Shown here: one piece after another, positions 36,860 through 50,754 of the stretch
Layout: every line of letters begins with the position of its first letter
Position numbering within the stretch: the stretch's first letter is position 1
Source: Branchiostoma belcheri
Lineage: Eukaryota > Chordata > Leptocardii > Amphioxiformes > Branchiostomatidae
Length of the DNA stretch: 64,000 nucleotides
Direction: 5' to 3'
Assembly (NCBI RefSeq): GCF_001625305.1
Contig: NW_017802603.1
Coordinates: forward strand, 262,719-326,718
The notes under the pieces: generated by a model
The model's database searches: none
What the model saw: only the letters and a program-made list of their open reading frames with translations
What the model was told of the DNA's origin: nothing
Translations under genes and position numbers: made by a program

Positions 36860-37190
36860 ACGTCACTTGAAAGAAACTTAAAGGTCCAATCAATTGCGGA
36901 CTCAGTGGCGGCGACGTGGGGAGGGGGGCGAGATCTGGATAATGTCGACTCCAAAGTGACAAGTGTTCGTTCATATATCTCATTATTAATTGGACTTAAC
37001 GAAATGTTCTTGGCTTTCGCTTTGATCGAGGGTGATAAGTGACGGGCTTTGTGTAACGACCGTGTTTTAGCGGCGAGAGGGTTTCCCGGATAAGCCCGCG
37101 ATAATGTTCCATTTTTGCTCTATCTATATCTTGGCGGGAAATCCTCCTCTCTCGGAGGTGATGTATTTGTGAAATAGACACCGGTACTTT
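36860..37190. promoter_or_regulatory. Candidate cis-regulatory block
   Basis: Contains AAGGTCCAATCAATTG, CATTATTAATTGG, GGTGATAAGTG and CGATAATGTTCC, with no repeats. Confidence 0.24.
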
Positions 37191-38089
37191 GTGGAGTGCT
37201 CGCTGAAATGTACGACTAATGTCTTACCTCCTGGATGCAGCAGGGATCTCTGGACGCATTCCAAGGAGAAACCAAAGACAAAAATAAAGAAAATTTCGAA
37301 GCATGTTCCCTGAGAAAAAGGGGAACAGACGGTTGAGGTAGTCCGTCGTGTGAAGGGGATCCTGCCCCAGATACCGTGGGACTACCGCCGGGCTATTGTT
37401 GGAGCGTCCGGAGGGCCACGTGTCGGGCACGGGCCGGGGCCGGGCAAACAAAGGCCCTGTAGGCACCACACCGTCAGGTTCCGTGTTTGTACACCATGTG
37501 TGCTGCGGTGTAAAACGTGTAGCTTTCAGTGTGATTAAAACTTCTGGTGTAACTTTCTAATGAGCTTGTGACTGTAAATCTCTGTGTACACGGGAACCAC
37601 GACAGATACAGTTTACCCCATGTTGTACTGGCCATAATCCCTAACTTGCAAAATAAGAGGGGGTGAGGGGTGTACATGTTTTGTCCGACTTTCTTCATTG
37701 GTGGCCCATATTTTTGTATATGCTAGCAGTTGCCTTTATTTCTTCATTTCCTCTCTTAAAAGTTGCCAAAGTCCTGCTCCTGTTGGCCTTCCAAGGGAAT
37801 CCATCATAAATTTCGAGCGAGTTTGATCCGACCATGACACCGCTACACCATATGTCATGTATGTATGGATGGGTACATGAATCTCTCGCTTTATCGTGTT
37901 CTACTTGACTCTAAAAGGGCGAACGTTGTGGAAACACGAATGTGTGAAACACAACAAAGCCACGCGCCCCGTGTCCCGGGAGACTAACCGGTCGAGCGGT
38001 CGTCAGCACCAGGGACAGGGCCCGGCGCTCCCCCGAGGCCAGCCAAAAATCAACATCGCTCCGACCGGGGACGTTTGATTTCCCCTGGA

Positions 38090-38460
38090 AAATGGCCATT
38101 GACATTTAGTGCTCCCCCCAATCAAATATTCATGTGGCGGTTGCCGCAGTATTGTTCAAATGATATGGGCAATTCAGCCGTAACATGTTCGGGTCTCAAC
38201 CCCATTTTCGGCCACTTGGCGAGTCAATTTGCATGGTATAATCGGCATCTGCGCTTTTTTTACACCGCTCTTCACACCGTAGTTTATTTCCTATTACGAG
38301 ATCTATTCTGGTTTGAGAAACCGATCAAGTTATTTATGCCGCGAAATGGGCGCCGGAGTGTCGTGAAATATATAGCCGCAATTCGGGGAAACTCTCTACC
38401 GGAGAATTGAGGCAAATTGTTTAACACCGCGCTAATGGCGTCCAATCCGCGCTTTAGCCC
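38090..38460. promoter_or_regulatory. Candidate cis-regulatory block
   Basis: Contains CCCAATCAAATATTC, TTGTTCAAATGATATG (Sox-like core), CAATTTGCATGG (octamer-like ATTTGCAT), ATAATCGG and CGCTAATGG. Open frames here show no domain. Confidence 0.26.
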
Positions 38461-41206
38461 ATCGGTTGCGGATGAGTTATGGGGATAGAAACTCGGGATG
38501 TCTCGGCGGCCCGTGGATCATCCCTGCCCGACCAGCTCCGCGCTAAAGCCCGGTATAATTGCGAGCCGGTCCCAACAGACACCGCTGTTGTGCAGCCCAG
38601 ATATTCCTCACAATGAGCGGTGGCGCGCGGTTGTTGTTGTAGATAAAGTAACAAAAGAACGCATGATCACGTGGGATTCGAACTCTTAAAACACAAACAC
38701 AGAAGGGAAACCCTGCTCTATGAATCTCCCACTGGTTGTCCTTCACGGATAGGCAACAGTTGCAGGGCAGAAGGTCTCCATGTCAAGTCAAGCAGCGCGC
38801 CAGCTGCTCTGCTAGAGGGATCCTCCAAATCGAATTAAATAGATCATAAAAAGACTCTGATCATAACGATATTAAAGGCTTTACTTCAAATAACAAACAT
38901 CTATAATCAACAATTACCTTAATCTAAGTTGAGGGGAATCGGTATGAGAAAAACGGACTTTTCTGTTATTTTTTAAGAGATTGATTTTGAAAGTGTTCCG
39001 GGCCGTCCCGACTACCGCAGTGTCCCGCAGCGTGGTTCTGTCACAGTACCCACGTCTCCCGGCGAGATTCCTGAATAAACCCTTCCACCCGCATGACAAA
39101 GAGAATTATACCTCAATCTTTTGGTATTTCCCGGTTAAGAGTTTTCATATCTTTAATATCAGGTATCCTGGCCAATTTATGAAGTTAAGGGGTGTCACTC
39201 ACGGAAATGACACCTCTACCTTTCCGGTACACATGTACGGGCAAGGGAGCGGGTTCCTGGGTCCCATCTGCGACATGAAAATAACGTGTGATTTTTTTAG
39301 AGTAATTACTACTTTTAGCAGTGCTTCCATGCTGAGACGAAACCGTATTTTCCTTCTGTCACGATCCAGCGGGCGCGTGCGTGGATTTGGAAGGACCAAA
39401 AGAGAAAAGCGCGTCTACCTACAGCGTGATTGCATACAAATCCCCGGTCAAGAAATAATAGTCATTACATTGTCTTTTCCAAAAACGGGCATAGAAACAT
39501 AAGCACGGTGTGATTACCGTCTTTGAGCGCGTGAGGAGCTCTGATTTTTCAGATAGAAGCGCTGATACCTGATTTTCCGTGGTAATTCCTGGGGCAATAA
39601 AGAAGCCAGCTGTGAAGCGAACAAAACGTTAGGAAAATGTCTCGGTAAGTCAAATGTTCCATGTCCTTTACCAGAGGCAGACGATACTAAACCCCAGTCT
39701 TACATTAGGGAAGTCTGGTGGATTTGTTTTTGTTTGATCGGTGGATGGGTTTTGGATCCAGCTCTGTTGAGCCCGTAAGCTCTTCATCGTCGTTCTGCAT
39801 TCTCTCTCTGTTTACCGCGGGAACAGACGCCGGCAGCCGCGGGCACAGCGCCGATTGCTCGGGTAACGTTACGCTCCTGTACTTAGCACAGGTCAGGAAT
39901 TTTAAAAGGCTTTATTTTTCGTTTGAATCTTGTCCGAGATTTCACGGTAAGATCGTCAGATAAAACGTTAGGTTGTTGGCAGAAACACGGCCCGTCTACT
40001 CCCCGTACGTCTGTTGAGCGCTTTTGTGGTGTCTCTGAGGGCATAGCTGTTTACATTGTACCAACAATGCCTGTTTGCATTTAGATCTGTTCCCCTTTTG
40101 TTGCCGAATTTGTTCCGTTGTTGGCGAGTATGTTTTTGCAATTGCCCGTAGCTTTGGGGACCACTTGTAATGCAGTTGGAGTGCCATAAAACACGTACAA
40201 CACGCAAACTCTGATTATGTACTTCTTGTACATGAACAGGTGAATAATAGTATCTGTGATTAAAAAACACTACACCGCCTTCTCAACATTACCTGCTCTT
40301 TTCTCTGTTTGCATTCATAAGTTGTATAAACTTTTTCATACCTTAAATTTAAAGTTCTCAACGGCATCTATCGTTGTATCTGTGGTCTACGATATAACCT
40401 TATGCCACACGTTTTGTTGAATAAAAAAGTCCCAGATGTCGCAGTTGTGACTGCCCGACCGGCTACATTGTTCTCCTTTGTAACCAAACCGCCGGGGCAA
40501 CGTAAAACTACCGGGCGATCTGCCATGCCAGATCTCCTATCTTTTGTCCAAAACATGTAGCCATCTAGTTCAACCGTGTGGAATGCTGTAAAAATGCGAG
40601 ATCATTTGAAGAGATATTTGTGAAACGTTGGTTTCAGGAGACTAATAATTTTTTTGTTAGTTGTTGGAAATTATGACTGCGAGACACCCGAAAGTGCACA
40701 GGATCCAGAGGGAACCAAACATTCAAAGCACATTTTGTTTGATTTTTGTTTCAGGGCTATATTCATAAGATTGTATGAAATTGTCCAGAAATTAACCTGT
40801 GATGATTGTAGGAAATGATAGGTTTTCGTCGTGTACGAATTTCAGAGAAAAGTCTAGCAATATACAATGATTTCGGTTGATCTCAGTTAAGCGCTATCTA
40901 GTTCCCCCAAAGGGGGTCTTATAATATAGTCTATAGAGTTTCGCTCTATTTCTGCCAGTGTGCATCATTTTAGACAGTGAAGAATTAGCTATGAATGTGA
41001 AACTTTGATAGAGAATGTAGACTATAGAGAAACAGATAGGGTCACTTTGTGCACCCTTTAAATATTAAAAAATGGATTTGCGTATTCAAAACTTGGCATG
41101 TTTTAAATACAACATTTGATATTTGTTACTGTACTCGTGTATTGTCATTATAATAGTTTTACTGCAATATTTGGAATACTCGAAAGAAATTTGTGGCATT
41201 TATATA

Positions 41207-41222
41207 ATACTAACGTTAGTAT
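41207..41222. repeat. 16-nt perfect palindrome
   Basis: ATACTAACGTTAGTAT is self-complementary. It is a simple dyad with no known partner. Confidence 0.6.
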
Positions 41223-41546
41223 AAAGATTATCTACGAGTATGAAAACATGTAGTACAGACATATCACATATTACAGCTATCGGTATATCATATCACTGGT
41301 AATTCACTTGTACTTGTAACATATATTTTGTTCCATGCCACGGTTATTATATTCTGCTAAATCCGTATAGTATACGTCCGTACTATGTTTACATATGTTA
41401 AGCTGAGATTCCGTAGGGATTGTCATGTAAGAATACAGACGCAGTAAAAGAAATAAAAGCAGAATTCTCTTTGTACATTTCGAAATTTGAAAACTCGTCA
41501 AATGTATATTTTTCAGGCATATTTGTCAAAGAATGGTAGACATTTT

Positions 41547-41564
41547 TACCAGATATATCTGGTA
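41547..41564. repeat. 18-nt perfect palindrome
   Basis: TACCAGATATATCTGGTA is exactly self-complementary over 18 nt, in AT-rich DNA about 0.3 kb from another palindrome. Confidence 0.65.
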
Positions 41565-42879
41565 TTCTTTAAGTTATAACATTACAAGCCAGGACGCATT
41601 GATACGGTGGTGTTTCTGATCAGCGCATATTTTGATTTGATTCGAAACAACCCGTCGTCACATTCGAGAGATGGTTTTCATTCTCTTTTGAAATTAAACA
41701 ATGAAGTAATCCTCCATCAACGAATTATAATATGCATTATCCAACTCCATAAAGGAAACAAGAATTTAGATGACGCGAAGTCCTCTCTGACAAAATGGTG
41801 AAACCAGACCTGCTAATGTACATATTTCCAGGGTGAAGATTCACAACAAGCGACGTCCCAATGTATGGAAAATATTTCAATCATCTACGAATCAAAACAC
41901 ACAGAAACTCAGAACAGATATTTTCGTCATGTATAAGCCGTTTTAATGAGTCAATTTGGTCTACTGATACGGTAAAAATGAGCAACATAGACGGGCTTTC
42001 TTACCAGAGAAGATTTGTGATTTCCCTCCAACCGCTTGCCGCCATGACAGGAACGGTAACGGTAACCTAAAAGGGCGCGAAAATATCTCCCGCTTATTGT
42101 TTAGAACAGATCTAGACAATTTTCCCCGAATTTAGGTGCTAAATTTTACAAGCATTTCTTGCAGCACGAATACTACGGAATCTACTATACAAAATGGGAA
42201 AGAAGCAGAACTTCTGACGAGATTTTAGAAATGTGAAAAATATCGTCCGATTCAAGATGGCGGCCGTGCCTCAGTGGGGTGTGGGCTATGTGAGAGGCAT
42301 TGTAATACGGCTGCTCCGGTTCAATTTAGAATCACACGTAGGCACAGGTTTCCGTGTATGATCTGATGTAAGAATTATGGACAGGAATTCTGGGCCGAAA
42401 CTCCTGTAATAAGTTGGGTGACTGTGAAAAGTGGGGATTTGGACGAGATTTGTCTAAATCGAATTATCTCCAATCGTGACGGGATCAAGGGGAGGAAGTG
42501 TAGAAATCAAATAACACTGGGGAAATCATATTCAAGCTTTTAAAAGTTTGAACGTCAAATGAAATTACCCGGGAAGGTGTGACATCGATGTAGGGAGGTC
42601 ATCCTTTATCAAGCACTATCAATTTGCTTTAAATAAAAGTGTAAAGAATATTAAGTTCTGAAAAGCGAAGGTCAGATTCAATCTGAGCGGATATAGCACG
42701 GCGGTGATGAGGGAAAACGTTTTAATGCCGCTCTGCATATCTCCAAGGATACGTTCTACTGAGGATATGTCGAAATTTATTTCTCTGACATTTGCGATCT
42801 AATATGGTTTGTAAAGCGAAATTACATCTCCTTTTTCCAGTAAATTCCACTTTTCGCATTGCGAAGGGGTCACGAGGGG

Positions 42880-43390
42880 AAACTAAATGGAAGAATTGGT
42901 GAAAGTATGAAGAGAATGGCTATGACGTGATTAATATCGCTGACGTGTAAATGGGATTTATAAATCAGGACGGAAATTATAATTCCCTGACCTTTACGTA
43001 CCCTTGAACCTGATCCTCGCCTTTTAAGACTCTAAATTCAGCGTGGTAAACTAATAAAGGTGACAAACCTCGTGTTAGAATTTCTAAATTTGCCGGGACG
43101 TGGCTGACGTGGGTGCCGTATTCCCGGCGTCAGGTCGCGCGCCATATGCAGGCAGAGGACTTTGGGAATACCGCTTTACCTTTCGTCACCCGGATGTCGG
43201 CAAGGGAGAACTTTTGCTGAAAGCTGTCATCATCCGAAAAAGCCAGAGTTCAGGCATGGGGATTAAACAATAAATATCCGTATAAGTGGCTTAAAAGAAT
43301 AGCCTGGGCTTGCCGGGAAGGTTAAAGGCAATAAAACGCGCGCTAAGCCGTGGCTGGTTTCGTGGAGTGTAAGTAAAGGCGCTTCTGCAG
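42880..43390. promoter_or_regulatory. Candidate cis-regulatory block with three TGACGTG sites
   Basis: TGACGTG occurs at 42923-42929, 42941-42947 and 43105-43111. Also present are GTGATTAATATCG, AAATTATAATTCC and ACTAATAAAGG. The sequence is unique-looking and CpG-rich. bZIP-type (CRE half-site plus) factors would be expected to bind. Confidence 0.3.
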
Positions 43391-44980
43391 TTTTTTCTCA
43401 AAGTTGTTGAAAGTCAAACAGTAGAGGTGAGGGTTGATGGGAGAGAGAGGAGGAGACTTTTTCAGGCCAAGTTGCGTGAGAGGCTTACATCTGTTCTTTG
43501 CCGTGATGCCAAATTAAAGACGAAGTTGTTTTTTTCCCTCCGAGAAGCGTTTGACCCTTTCCGTGGGAAGGATAGGTGGAGGGAGAATGCCCAAAGCAAT
43601 TACCACCTAACCACCGTCACTCACTGGAGCGAACGCTGAGAAAAACCAGAGCACCCAATTTAAAACTCGAGTTTCCACCCCGCACAAAAGCTTCCTTAAA
43701 ACCGTCTAATTGACGGTCACCTTTCTCTACCTTCTAAAAACGTCGGCACAGGAGGGGAGGGAAGTGGAAATATCTTTGGTAAATGCGTGCTTCCCCCTCG
43801 GGCTCTCCGTTCGTTTGGCGTCGTATCTGGAGGGAAACATTGGATTTTGCAGTGTTGTGCCCTTCGCTATTGAACCCATTAGCCGGGGAAGCCTGCTCCC
43901 AGGGAAATATGCGAGAAACGCAGCTCTGTGCTGTATAATGCGCCGACTTTCTGGGCAGGTATTTAGCTCATTAATAACTGAGATTGAGGAGATTTGCGCA
44001 GGGACCGACAGCAATTTGTATCAAAGAGTGATCCTGTTTTCTTGTGTACTGGTCTGTGACTTCTCCCTTGAAAGTCCTTAAGAAGGCCGTTTAAAGTGGG
44101 AGCCAGTGTCACAGGCTCTATAAAGTAGTAAGACAGGATTTATACGGTCCAGATGTATCTGTAGAAGCATTCTGTGGCAAAGATTACATAAACGTGTTAA
44201 TATTGGATAAATGCCATCACAGAATGTCAGCAACTCAACGCCTGTACAAATGGCACCCATGGCACCGACTAAATATGATATGAAAACAATTTTCAGCATC
44301 TCGTAGAAGTGCAAAGGTCAATCCAATTATTTTTTCTTTCAAACTGTCACGAAATTCTTTTACGGCAAAATCTGAACATAAGAGTCTATGCGATAGACTT
44401 TTTGTCACACGTTGAGGTTTTGATTGTAAAAGTTGCGCGAGTCTCAATCAGAATACGGCGCTGCCACGTTTTCTCATAATAAAATATTGGCGAAAGTACC
44501 GAATTTTGAAGAGCATGTGTGATTGGTCGAAGAATTTAAAACAACAATGATGACAACAATTCACCAGTAGTAAACAACAAACAACAATAGCTTTGGTAAA
44601 TAACAATAGTACTGGCTAGATGTATCAAAACAAGCTCAATAAATGAATGATTCATTTGTATTCTGGTGAAAGTAGCTTCACAAACATTTCAAACATATGG
44701 TACACGAAATAAAACAAAATACGCCAAACTAATTTTCAGTACCGGACATTTATGGCCCTCAGTGGCGTTATCGTTATTTGATGTTGTCGGTGATTATGAT
44801 GAGACAACGCTAGCATCATTTAATCATAATTAGAGAGGTATTATCATTTAAGACATCGCTCAAAATATATCTATCACGAGGTCTTTTAATCATAATTATG
44901 ACAACAATATCAGACTTGTGATACTTCTCTCTGATCCTTTACTAGTTCTTGTTAGGTACTGGACAAGTCATGTCGTCTTC
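43391..44980. other. Gene-free stretch
   Basis: Contains a 123-codon open frame at 43710-44081 (plus) with no recognised domain. The DNA around 43930-44020 has AT-core texture similar to the regulatory blocks. The rest is AT-rich, including the repeated TTTAATCATAATTA motif. Confidence 0.4.
44819..44898. repeat. Repeated homeodomain-type motif TTTAATCATAATTA
   Basis: The 14-mer occurs at 44819-44832 and 44885-44898, 66 nt apart. Each copy holds overlapping TAAT, ATTA and TAATTA-like cores. Confidence 0.55.
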
Positions 44981-45370
44981 ATTGAATAATAATCTCTCCG
45001 TGTGTCACGCCGGATTGCACCCCGAGTCCAAATTGAGTAATGGACTATCTCCCCATAATTTCAACTGTCATCTTATGACGTATTATCGCTAATGCTCGCC
45101 TGTCCCCAATCTGACCCGGGTAATCAATAATTATTACTCACAATCGATATCACTGAATGCTTCCTTCATAACATTCATCCGACTAAACACTTTATGTTGG
45201 GACTTGCATCGCTCATTATTGATCACCAGTAAAATTTACTGTCAGTGGAAAATGACTTAGGGAAAAATCCATATCTCATTAACAGACACTTCACAGTTAC
45301 TAACGCGAAATGCATAAAGTTACTTTCCTATTAAAGTTAAAGTGGATCTACATTAATCACTGCAGCGCGG
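44981..45370. promoter_or_regulatory. Candidate cis-regulatory block
   Basis: Contains TTGAATAATAATC, TTGAGTAATGG, CCCATAATTTC, CGCTAATGC, GGGTAATCAATAATTATTAC and CTCATTATTGATC. Unique sequence without coding features. Confidence 0.28.
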
Positions 45371-48300
45371 ATGAAGATGTATCGGGTTGCGGTGTTTTCT
45401 GTCCCGGGTTGGGTGTTCATGTCCGGCCGGGCAGCGAGAAAACAAGGGGCACAGACGCCAGGGGAAGTTTTGTGTCCTGAGGTTAACGGACATTTACAGA
45501 ACCAGTTTGACACTTATATATCTACTTATAGTATTTCTTTGACACATTGAGTGCATTGTGTATTTTGTAGACGTGACATAAAGCTTTCTCCAACGAAAAG
45601 TGCCAATTGTAAACAATGAAAATGTTTAAAAAACAGTGTGTAAAAAAACAAAATGAACCGGACTGTAATCATCGAAATGGCGCCGCTACCAATATATATA
45701 ATGGAGTTATATTAGTACAACTATTATCGAATATAGTATTGTATATTTATGAGGACTATGTTCACGATTCATTAAATGACAAATAATTGGCAATCTCCTT
45801 CGTACTTCATCCAAATAGCTCCACAGATTAGTAATTATTACTCTTAAGTGCCTTCAACTTTGTAATGGTGCGTTCAGCCATATATTCCCTTCGAATACTT
45901 TGGATGGTCATTTTCCTTACTTTGGCAATAGACAGAAAAGTCTATGTTACGAATCTATATATAGTATTTCACTTTTATCCCACTGTTGACCAATCCATGC
46001 TTATGTGAGAATGTTTGAACTCAGAAGGATGTGGTCAACACTTATCTGTGTATGTGAATGTTTGGTATTTTCTGTTTAGCTCATTAGATCAAGAACAGAA
46101 CACCAAATCTGCTATTCTATAAAGTTGTTTAAATCTAAAACTATTCTCTTCCCTACAGGGTCCTTCGAACTTGCACGTAGATCCTGTCAAGGTCAGGCAC
46201 AAGGTCATCGACTCAGGCGGTCAGCAAGCGTTTCTACACGTCTGCAACTGCGGTCAAGTACACACCAGGTCTCCTCGGGAAAACGGCTAGACGATACAGT
46301 CATCCTACACAGACATCCCCATTCTTTTCTGATGACACAAAAGTGTTATGAAAGTTGTCACTGATAGTTGGAGTAAAAGGCGTTATTTTATCAGTGATAT
46401 GATGAACAAGTTTACACCCTACTATCTAGTGTTTAGAAGTCGGTCTCCTTTCATTTTCTCGGAGCGCCAGCTTTAAGTACATGTGAACTTTGTTCGAATC
46501 TTGTTGACGTGAATGTCGGCCTTGGTTTACGCCTGAAAAGTCCTTGTAGATATTTCAACTGTAAATGTTTCTGACCTCTTGTCACTACTGTTCTGCACAC
46601 AATGGCTGTTTACATCTGGTGGTCCCGTGCTGACTGTGACATGACTACTATTGTTGCTCAAACCTGACTACACCACGTACAAAATAAACACACGTCTCGC
46701 AGTGAAGTGTCCTCACGTAAAAGATGTACTGACTGTTGAAAGGTTCCTTGTCTTGACAACTTTGGTAATCAGACACGGCATTGAAGGTGTTTCACCGACG
46801 GTTTGTTTGCACGATATTTTAACGTAGAATATAACACTAGTAGAATTGCTGTTTTAAGATCCTGGGTCTGTATAACTACCAGGCAAACGAATTAAGGGTC
46901 CCCTTAACAACCATTGATCTAAATAATAAAGTAAAAAAAATTAAGACATCCTTTTGTCTGTTTAATTTGTATTTTATTCATAGTACACATTCACTAGTTA
47001 AACTGGCAGTTTAATATTAAATTATGCTCGTCTCGCTGAAATATTACACGAAACAGTAACTACATGCCTCTATGAGAGTGAATGACACCTTTTAGTATTA
47101 CCCAAGAACTAAATTCGAAATTTCGACCTTTGATAATTTAATGGCACCCCATTACAGTGTCATATTTTACAAACCCATGATTGTTGTTGTCTTCAAACTG
47201 AAATAAACAACAACAGGACGCATATGTGCGGACAGAAACGCAAAGATAATCAAATACAACAATGATAATGTAATTACCACAAACACTGAAATGATATAGG
47301 TCTATTACATTGACTCAGTATGAGCAGTGACTTTTATGAAAAGAAACTTTGTGAAAAGGCCTGATGAATGGGCCGCCCGGTGTGGATCGTGACCGTTTTT
47401 CTGTGTGGATAGCTTTTAAGTACGCCGGCTGTGCTGCCGCTACCGATTCACGTTAGGGAGAAGCACTTTTACCCCGGCCGTCGGTTCGTCTCTGCCATGA
47501 AATAACGCACACGTGTGACACCGCAAGCGGAAGCTGATTTGTAAAGTTTCAGGCTAGATCAGTACTGACACCCATAGGGCTCATCTTGGCTGGCCCTTGT
47601 TCGTGTATAGCTTACCACGGGAAATGGGCGCTGACACATCGGGCCAGATGGGCTCCGTGTCATCTTTAACTCGCGGCTACGCGCGCGCCGTGATTACTGC
47701 GGACGGGACGTCAGCCGGGTGAACATCACATCGCCAAGGTGAGGTCAGGGGGAGGCTGCCCGGCCTCCACCTGCGATAATTACACCTTCCCCCGCCCGGA
47801 CACCCGACCTGCACGCTCCGGACAAATTACCGAGCAAACGGCGGGGGAGTTGTGGATACAATCACCGCCGGTCATATGCGTGCGTGTAACAACCTAAACC
47901 TCGCTGTACAAAGCCAAGGTCAACGATTAGAAAAAAGAGTTTCCCCGAAGTACAGTTGTACTGTCTGGTCATCAAGTGGTCAATTTGGGAGAAGTGAGCA
48001 GTTTCCTGCGTTTAAGATAGATGGGCATAATTCCAGAGGTCCGGCGGAGGCATCTATAATGTATGACCGGTGGTGACCGACCATTCATTTTCTTGTACCA
48101 CTTCGGGTCCCTCTGGACTGACCAATTTACTGGTGGTGGTCGCCACACATACTTTACACTCCGTCATGGGCATACTTTACACCCAGGGCTGGAACGCGTT
48201 GACTTTTACCATACAGGCGCGTTTTCTTGTCGCAATTTTGCGTCTTCAATTTCACGAAAGAAAACAAAAACACCACAGGACGTAATAAAGCAATCTCATA

Positions 48301-50754
48301 CACATCAGTCACTGTCAATTATAATGTTCTCCCTGAAGGTATTATTACCGTACAGCCAAGTTGATGCTAAATTTCCAACTCCTTTGAACGACGAAATGTA
48401 TATCAATTGATGGATTTGAAAGAAAAATTTGTCCTGAAGACGTAATCGCTTTTACGCTGTCATTTTTTCGAAATTTCCCCTGACAAGTGATTGAACCAAA
48501 ATAAAGGTAAAATGATCTTTCACCCGAAACGTAAGGAAACGACACCTAAATGTGATTTTATTCAACTCCACGCCACAAGGTCTTCTCTTGAAATTTTACA
48601 CGCTGGAAATAGCAAGGTTTAAGTTGATCTTTGGCAGTACTAAAATGGGGAAATTGCAATAGCAATATATCCGTATATTTCCTGTTCCCAACATTTCCGC
48701 TCTACCAGAGTCCTTTAAGTTAAACGATATTTAAAAACCCTCAGCGGACGATTTTTCTTAACCACCAGAATGAAAGTAATAACTACGCTCTTTGTTCTCG
48801 ACTATTTGTATTTCCTTTGTTAAAAACGGAAGGTTTATGTTAATAGGTAATGTCCCTCTTTGTTCGTAATTCAGACTAATTGTCCGGCTCTTAACATATA
48901 ACCCATATGTGACGGCCATGTCACGACACAGATGACCATATGGCCGCCCGTGCCAGATGGACAATAACCCCCAAAGTGACCATCTCTTTCCGTTGGTCAC
49001 ATGTAATTGGTCCAGTTCCCTCTGGGCCTACTTATAGGTACTTACTGAGGCCGCCGTCCATTTTCTATAATGGACCATTTTCTGCGTGATGAGCTCAAAT
49101 ATTATGTTTGGACAAAACCCTGATTAAACTGCATTAGTGTTTGTGTTGATTGCTTCCTGTGACGACGTCACGTGATTTATGACAGAAGGTGGGTACAGGA
49201 AAAATGAGGTAAAATTCTAGCGTCGTTAGTATGACAGCATAATAGAGGCTTTAATGACGAGGTGAAAATATATCAAATGAAAGATGAAGGTTTCTAATAT
49301 AAATACATGAACAAACCTCTGAGAAAAAAAGAATTCAAACCTCGTTCAACGGCAGCAAACCGGCAGCAAGTCATGCTCACCCAGTTGCCAGTAGCTCGTT
49401 GGTTTGTCAGTTGAGAGTCTTTATTTTCAGACTGTGCGATCACTGCGCAGCTTCACATATACAGCGTCTGCAAATGAAATCTTAGTCTGTTGGGCAAGAA
49501 TCCGAATTGAAGCATGCCGTTGGAAAATAACATTTTAACAACTGGAAACGTAGATTAACTTAAGATACCTTCATGATATCCGAAAAGAAAAACCAGAACA
49601 ACGTGGCTGAAAATGAAATATACTAATACTAATATATACTTTTGGAATGGAACATACCGTAGTCTTTACCATAAGTAACGCTACGGTTTAGTAAAAAAGA
49701 GGTATGATAAAGTTCATAGCTACAAATGAAGCAAGCGTGTGGAAACTAGTATACGATATCAGTTTTGAATAGCGATTAACGAAAACAAATTGCAAATGAA
49801 GACCAGGCGCAAGGAGGCGCTGCCCTTCTGCAACTCGTAATCTGTTGGCGCCATGCCTAATCCGCCAATGAATCTTGGCTTATAGGTTCCTGCTCTCAAC
49901 TTGTTGTGCTGTTTTTGGTTAATCGCCCTCCAGCCAGGCCGACCGACTGACATGGCCCCGACTCTCAACACACCACCTCCCATTACACCCGACATGGACG
50001 CACAACCTGGCCGCGCACGCGCACTGGGCTGGCCTTGACATTGGGCAGACAACCTTTGGCGCGCAGACGTCTGGTGAAACAAGCCAGGACCTTTCCTCGC
50101 TTCCGTCAGTCGTGTTTTATGTTTGTCGCTCTTTGGTGAAAGGTCTTCGCGACCGGGAATACAGAAAGAGCGCAGCGGGCAATTAAAGAATCGTCTGCCA
50201 CAATTTGTTGCCCGCAAGGTGCCCAGCAAGCCGGAGCCCTGCTTAAGGCTCTTCAACACGAGCCACTCAGCACAGCTTCTGAAACACCGCGCTTTTTTTT
50301 CGGGAGGGAGGGGGGTCTAGCCGGAAATACTGCGGGCGCCATTTCTTGCTTCCTCCCATGCACAAATTCGCAGCGTCAAAACATTGAGGGAAAAATAATG
50401 CCTCTTCGTTTGTCACATTACCGTGTACTGTACGATAGGGATAACATGTCAGTGGCCTGTCTCTGGCAGTGATTACTTTGTTTGGGTGCCCGGCCTAACC
50501 GGCAATCTGGCCTAAGTGTTAGAGATTGGCGTACAAAGGGGAATCGGAAATAGAGTTAGCCGTTACCTTAAACGGTTTTCTCGCGGTACATCAAAACAGG
50601 TTTCGGTAAATATTTCGCAGCGCCCAGTCGACGCTAATGAAGGAATGTCTGTAGGATCTGGAGAGGGGCTGGGGGAGGGGTGATGACGGTGAACTTCGCA
50701 ACGGAAACGCGCCACGCACGCGATTGGTCTTAACGAAGGGGGAATGGAATGTGA
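45371..50754. other. Gene-free 5' flank, segment 3
   Basis: No gene recognised. GC-rich patches lie at 47340-47850 and 49880-50340. The latter carries a 166-codon chance frame (49759-50259 minus) without motifs. A TCACGTGA E-box palindrome lies at 49168-49175. Confidence 0.45.
48148..48182. repeat. Short direct repeat, 23-nt period
   Basis: CATACTTTACAC occurs at 48148-48159 and 48171-48182, a small local duplication. Confidence 0.6.

Larger units (their letters stand above)
38461..42879. other. Gene-free 5' flank, segment 2
   Basis: Includes a 173-codon open frame (38981-39502 plus), the longest in the 5' flank, with no recognisable motif. AT-rich DNA with perfect palindromes follows at 41207-41222 and 41547-41564. 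No RNA gene or mobile-element protein recognised. Confidence 0.45.

Noticed and set aside
38660..38700. tRNA-like B-box (TTCGAATCCCAC on the minus strand)
   Set aside because: The bases flanking the T-loop do not pair as a T-stem, and no A-box or acceptor stem fits.
38981..39502. 173-codon plus-strand open frame
   Set aside because: No domain, no low-complexity-free conserved block and no splice-linked neighbour; the length is within chance for a 64-kb window.
40920..41045. Apparent inverted repeat around CTATAGAG
   Set aside because: CTATAGAG-type words are themselves near-palindromic, and the flanks do not pair further.
49759..50259. 166-codon minus-strand open frame
   Set aside because: GC-rich arginine/glycine/proline-biased translation with no motif; typical of a chance frame.
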